From Chryseobacterium rhizosphaerae (GTDB lineage: Bacteria; Bacteroidota; Bacteroidia; Flavobacteriales; Weeksellaceae): 64,000 nt of DNA. Of the stretch, positions 63,984 through 64,000 are shown piece by piece. Every line of letters starts with the position of its first letter. Within the stretch, counting starts at the first letter, position 1. The translations under genes and the position numbers were made by a program. Location of the stretch: contig NZ_QNUF01000015.1 of NCBI RefSeq assembly GCF_003385455.1, positions 45,984-109,983 on the forward strand, read 5' to 3'. The notes beneath the pieces are model-generated. The model saw nothing but the letters and a program-made list of their open reading frames with translations, did not search any database and had not been told where the DNA came from.

Positions 63984-64000
63984 ACTCTACGGTTTTATAT

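Overview
The window looks like chromosomal DNA from a Chryseobacterium-like member of the Flavobacteriia (Bacteroidota). The evidence is low GC content, long AT-rich spacers, Bacteroidetes-type promoters (a TAnnTTTG -7 box, often with TTG about 18-20 bases upstream) without Shine-Dalgarno sequences, and lineage markers: the type IX secretion protein PorQ, the lipoprotein TamL (BamA/TamA family), TonB-dependent receptors, fused CcsB-CcsA and a cluster of lysine 6-transaminase with an ALDH7-type dehydrogenase. There are no rRNA genes, prophage or CRISPR array, and most of the window is housekeeping DNA.

Layout. 1-7.2 kb: a truncated acyl-CoA ligase, an AraC regulator, two secreted hydrolases and a TonB receptor. 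Two promoter regions here share a 21-bp tandem direct repeat. 7.3-9.1 kb: a GNAT/MarR pair with an operator on its promoter, then a DUF5993-like peptide and a DsbB-like protein. 9.1-15.5 kb: a complete RND efflux operon (GbsR/MarR regulator, adaptor, pump, outer membrane factor). 15.5-21.1 kb: GNAT, DUF2007, the lysine degradation pair, an RHH protein and an SPFH protein. 21.2-21.4 kb: a structured RNA with 6S-like features. 21.4-26.3 kb: CcsBA, a Crp-family regulator and an isochorismatase-like hydrolase. 26.7-31.6 kb: ftsK, a LolA-like protein and an LptF/G permease. 32-41.4 kb: KAS III, frr, pyrH, porQ, cmk, three small envelope proteins, trmH and tamL. 41.4-47.2 kb: a SanA-like protein, a PaaE-like reductase, a TlpA-like thioredoxin and a FecCD/ATPase pair split by a repeat array and a GxxExxY gene. 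47.2-53.9 kb: a MarR-controlled beta-oxidation operon interrupted by a four-helix-bundle (S23) gene. 54-61 kb: YegP-like, HD hydrolase, DUF2490, TonB receptor, uvrA. 61-64 kb: a DnaA-box pair, tRNA-Arg, hypothetical genes and a double-glycine leader peptide.

The main accessory signal is a set of inverted-repeat cassettes that begin within about ten bases of a stop codon. The clearest are: (i) four ~215-bp units with terminal inverted repeats, tandemly amplified together with copies of the permease 3' end and followed by a GxxExxY gene, lying between the permease and ATPase genes of one ABC transporter; (ii) an S23 gene flanked by degenerate inverted repeats between fadB and the thiolase gene; (iii) a gene-free element with the same words between the thiolase and acyl-CoA dehydrogenase genes. 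Similar hairpin spacers follow pyrH and the gene ending at 37917. Other points for a second look are the 6S-like RNA, the four-cysteine double-glycine peptide, overlapping divergent promoters of trmH and tamL, paired palindromic operators of the beta-oxidation regulator, and short peptide/terminator units near uvrA.
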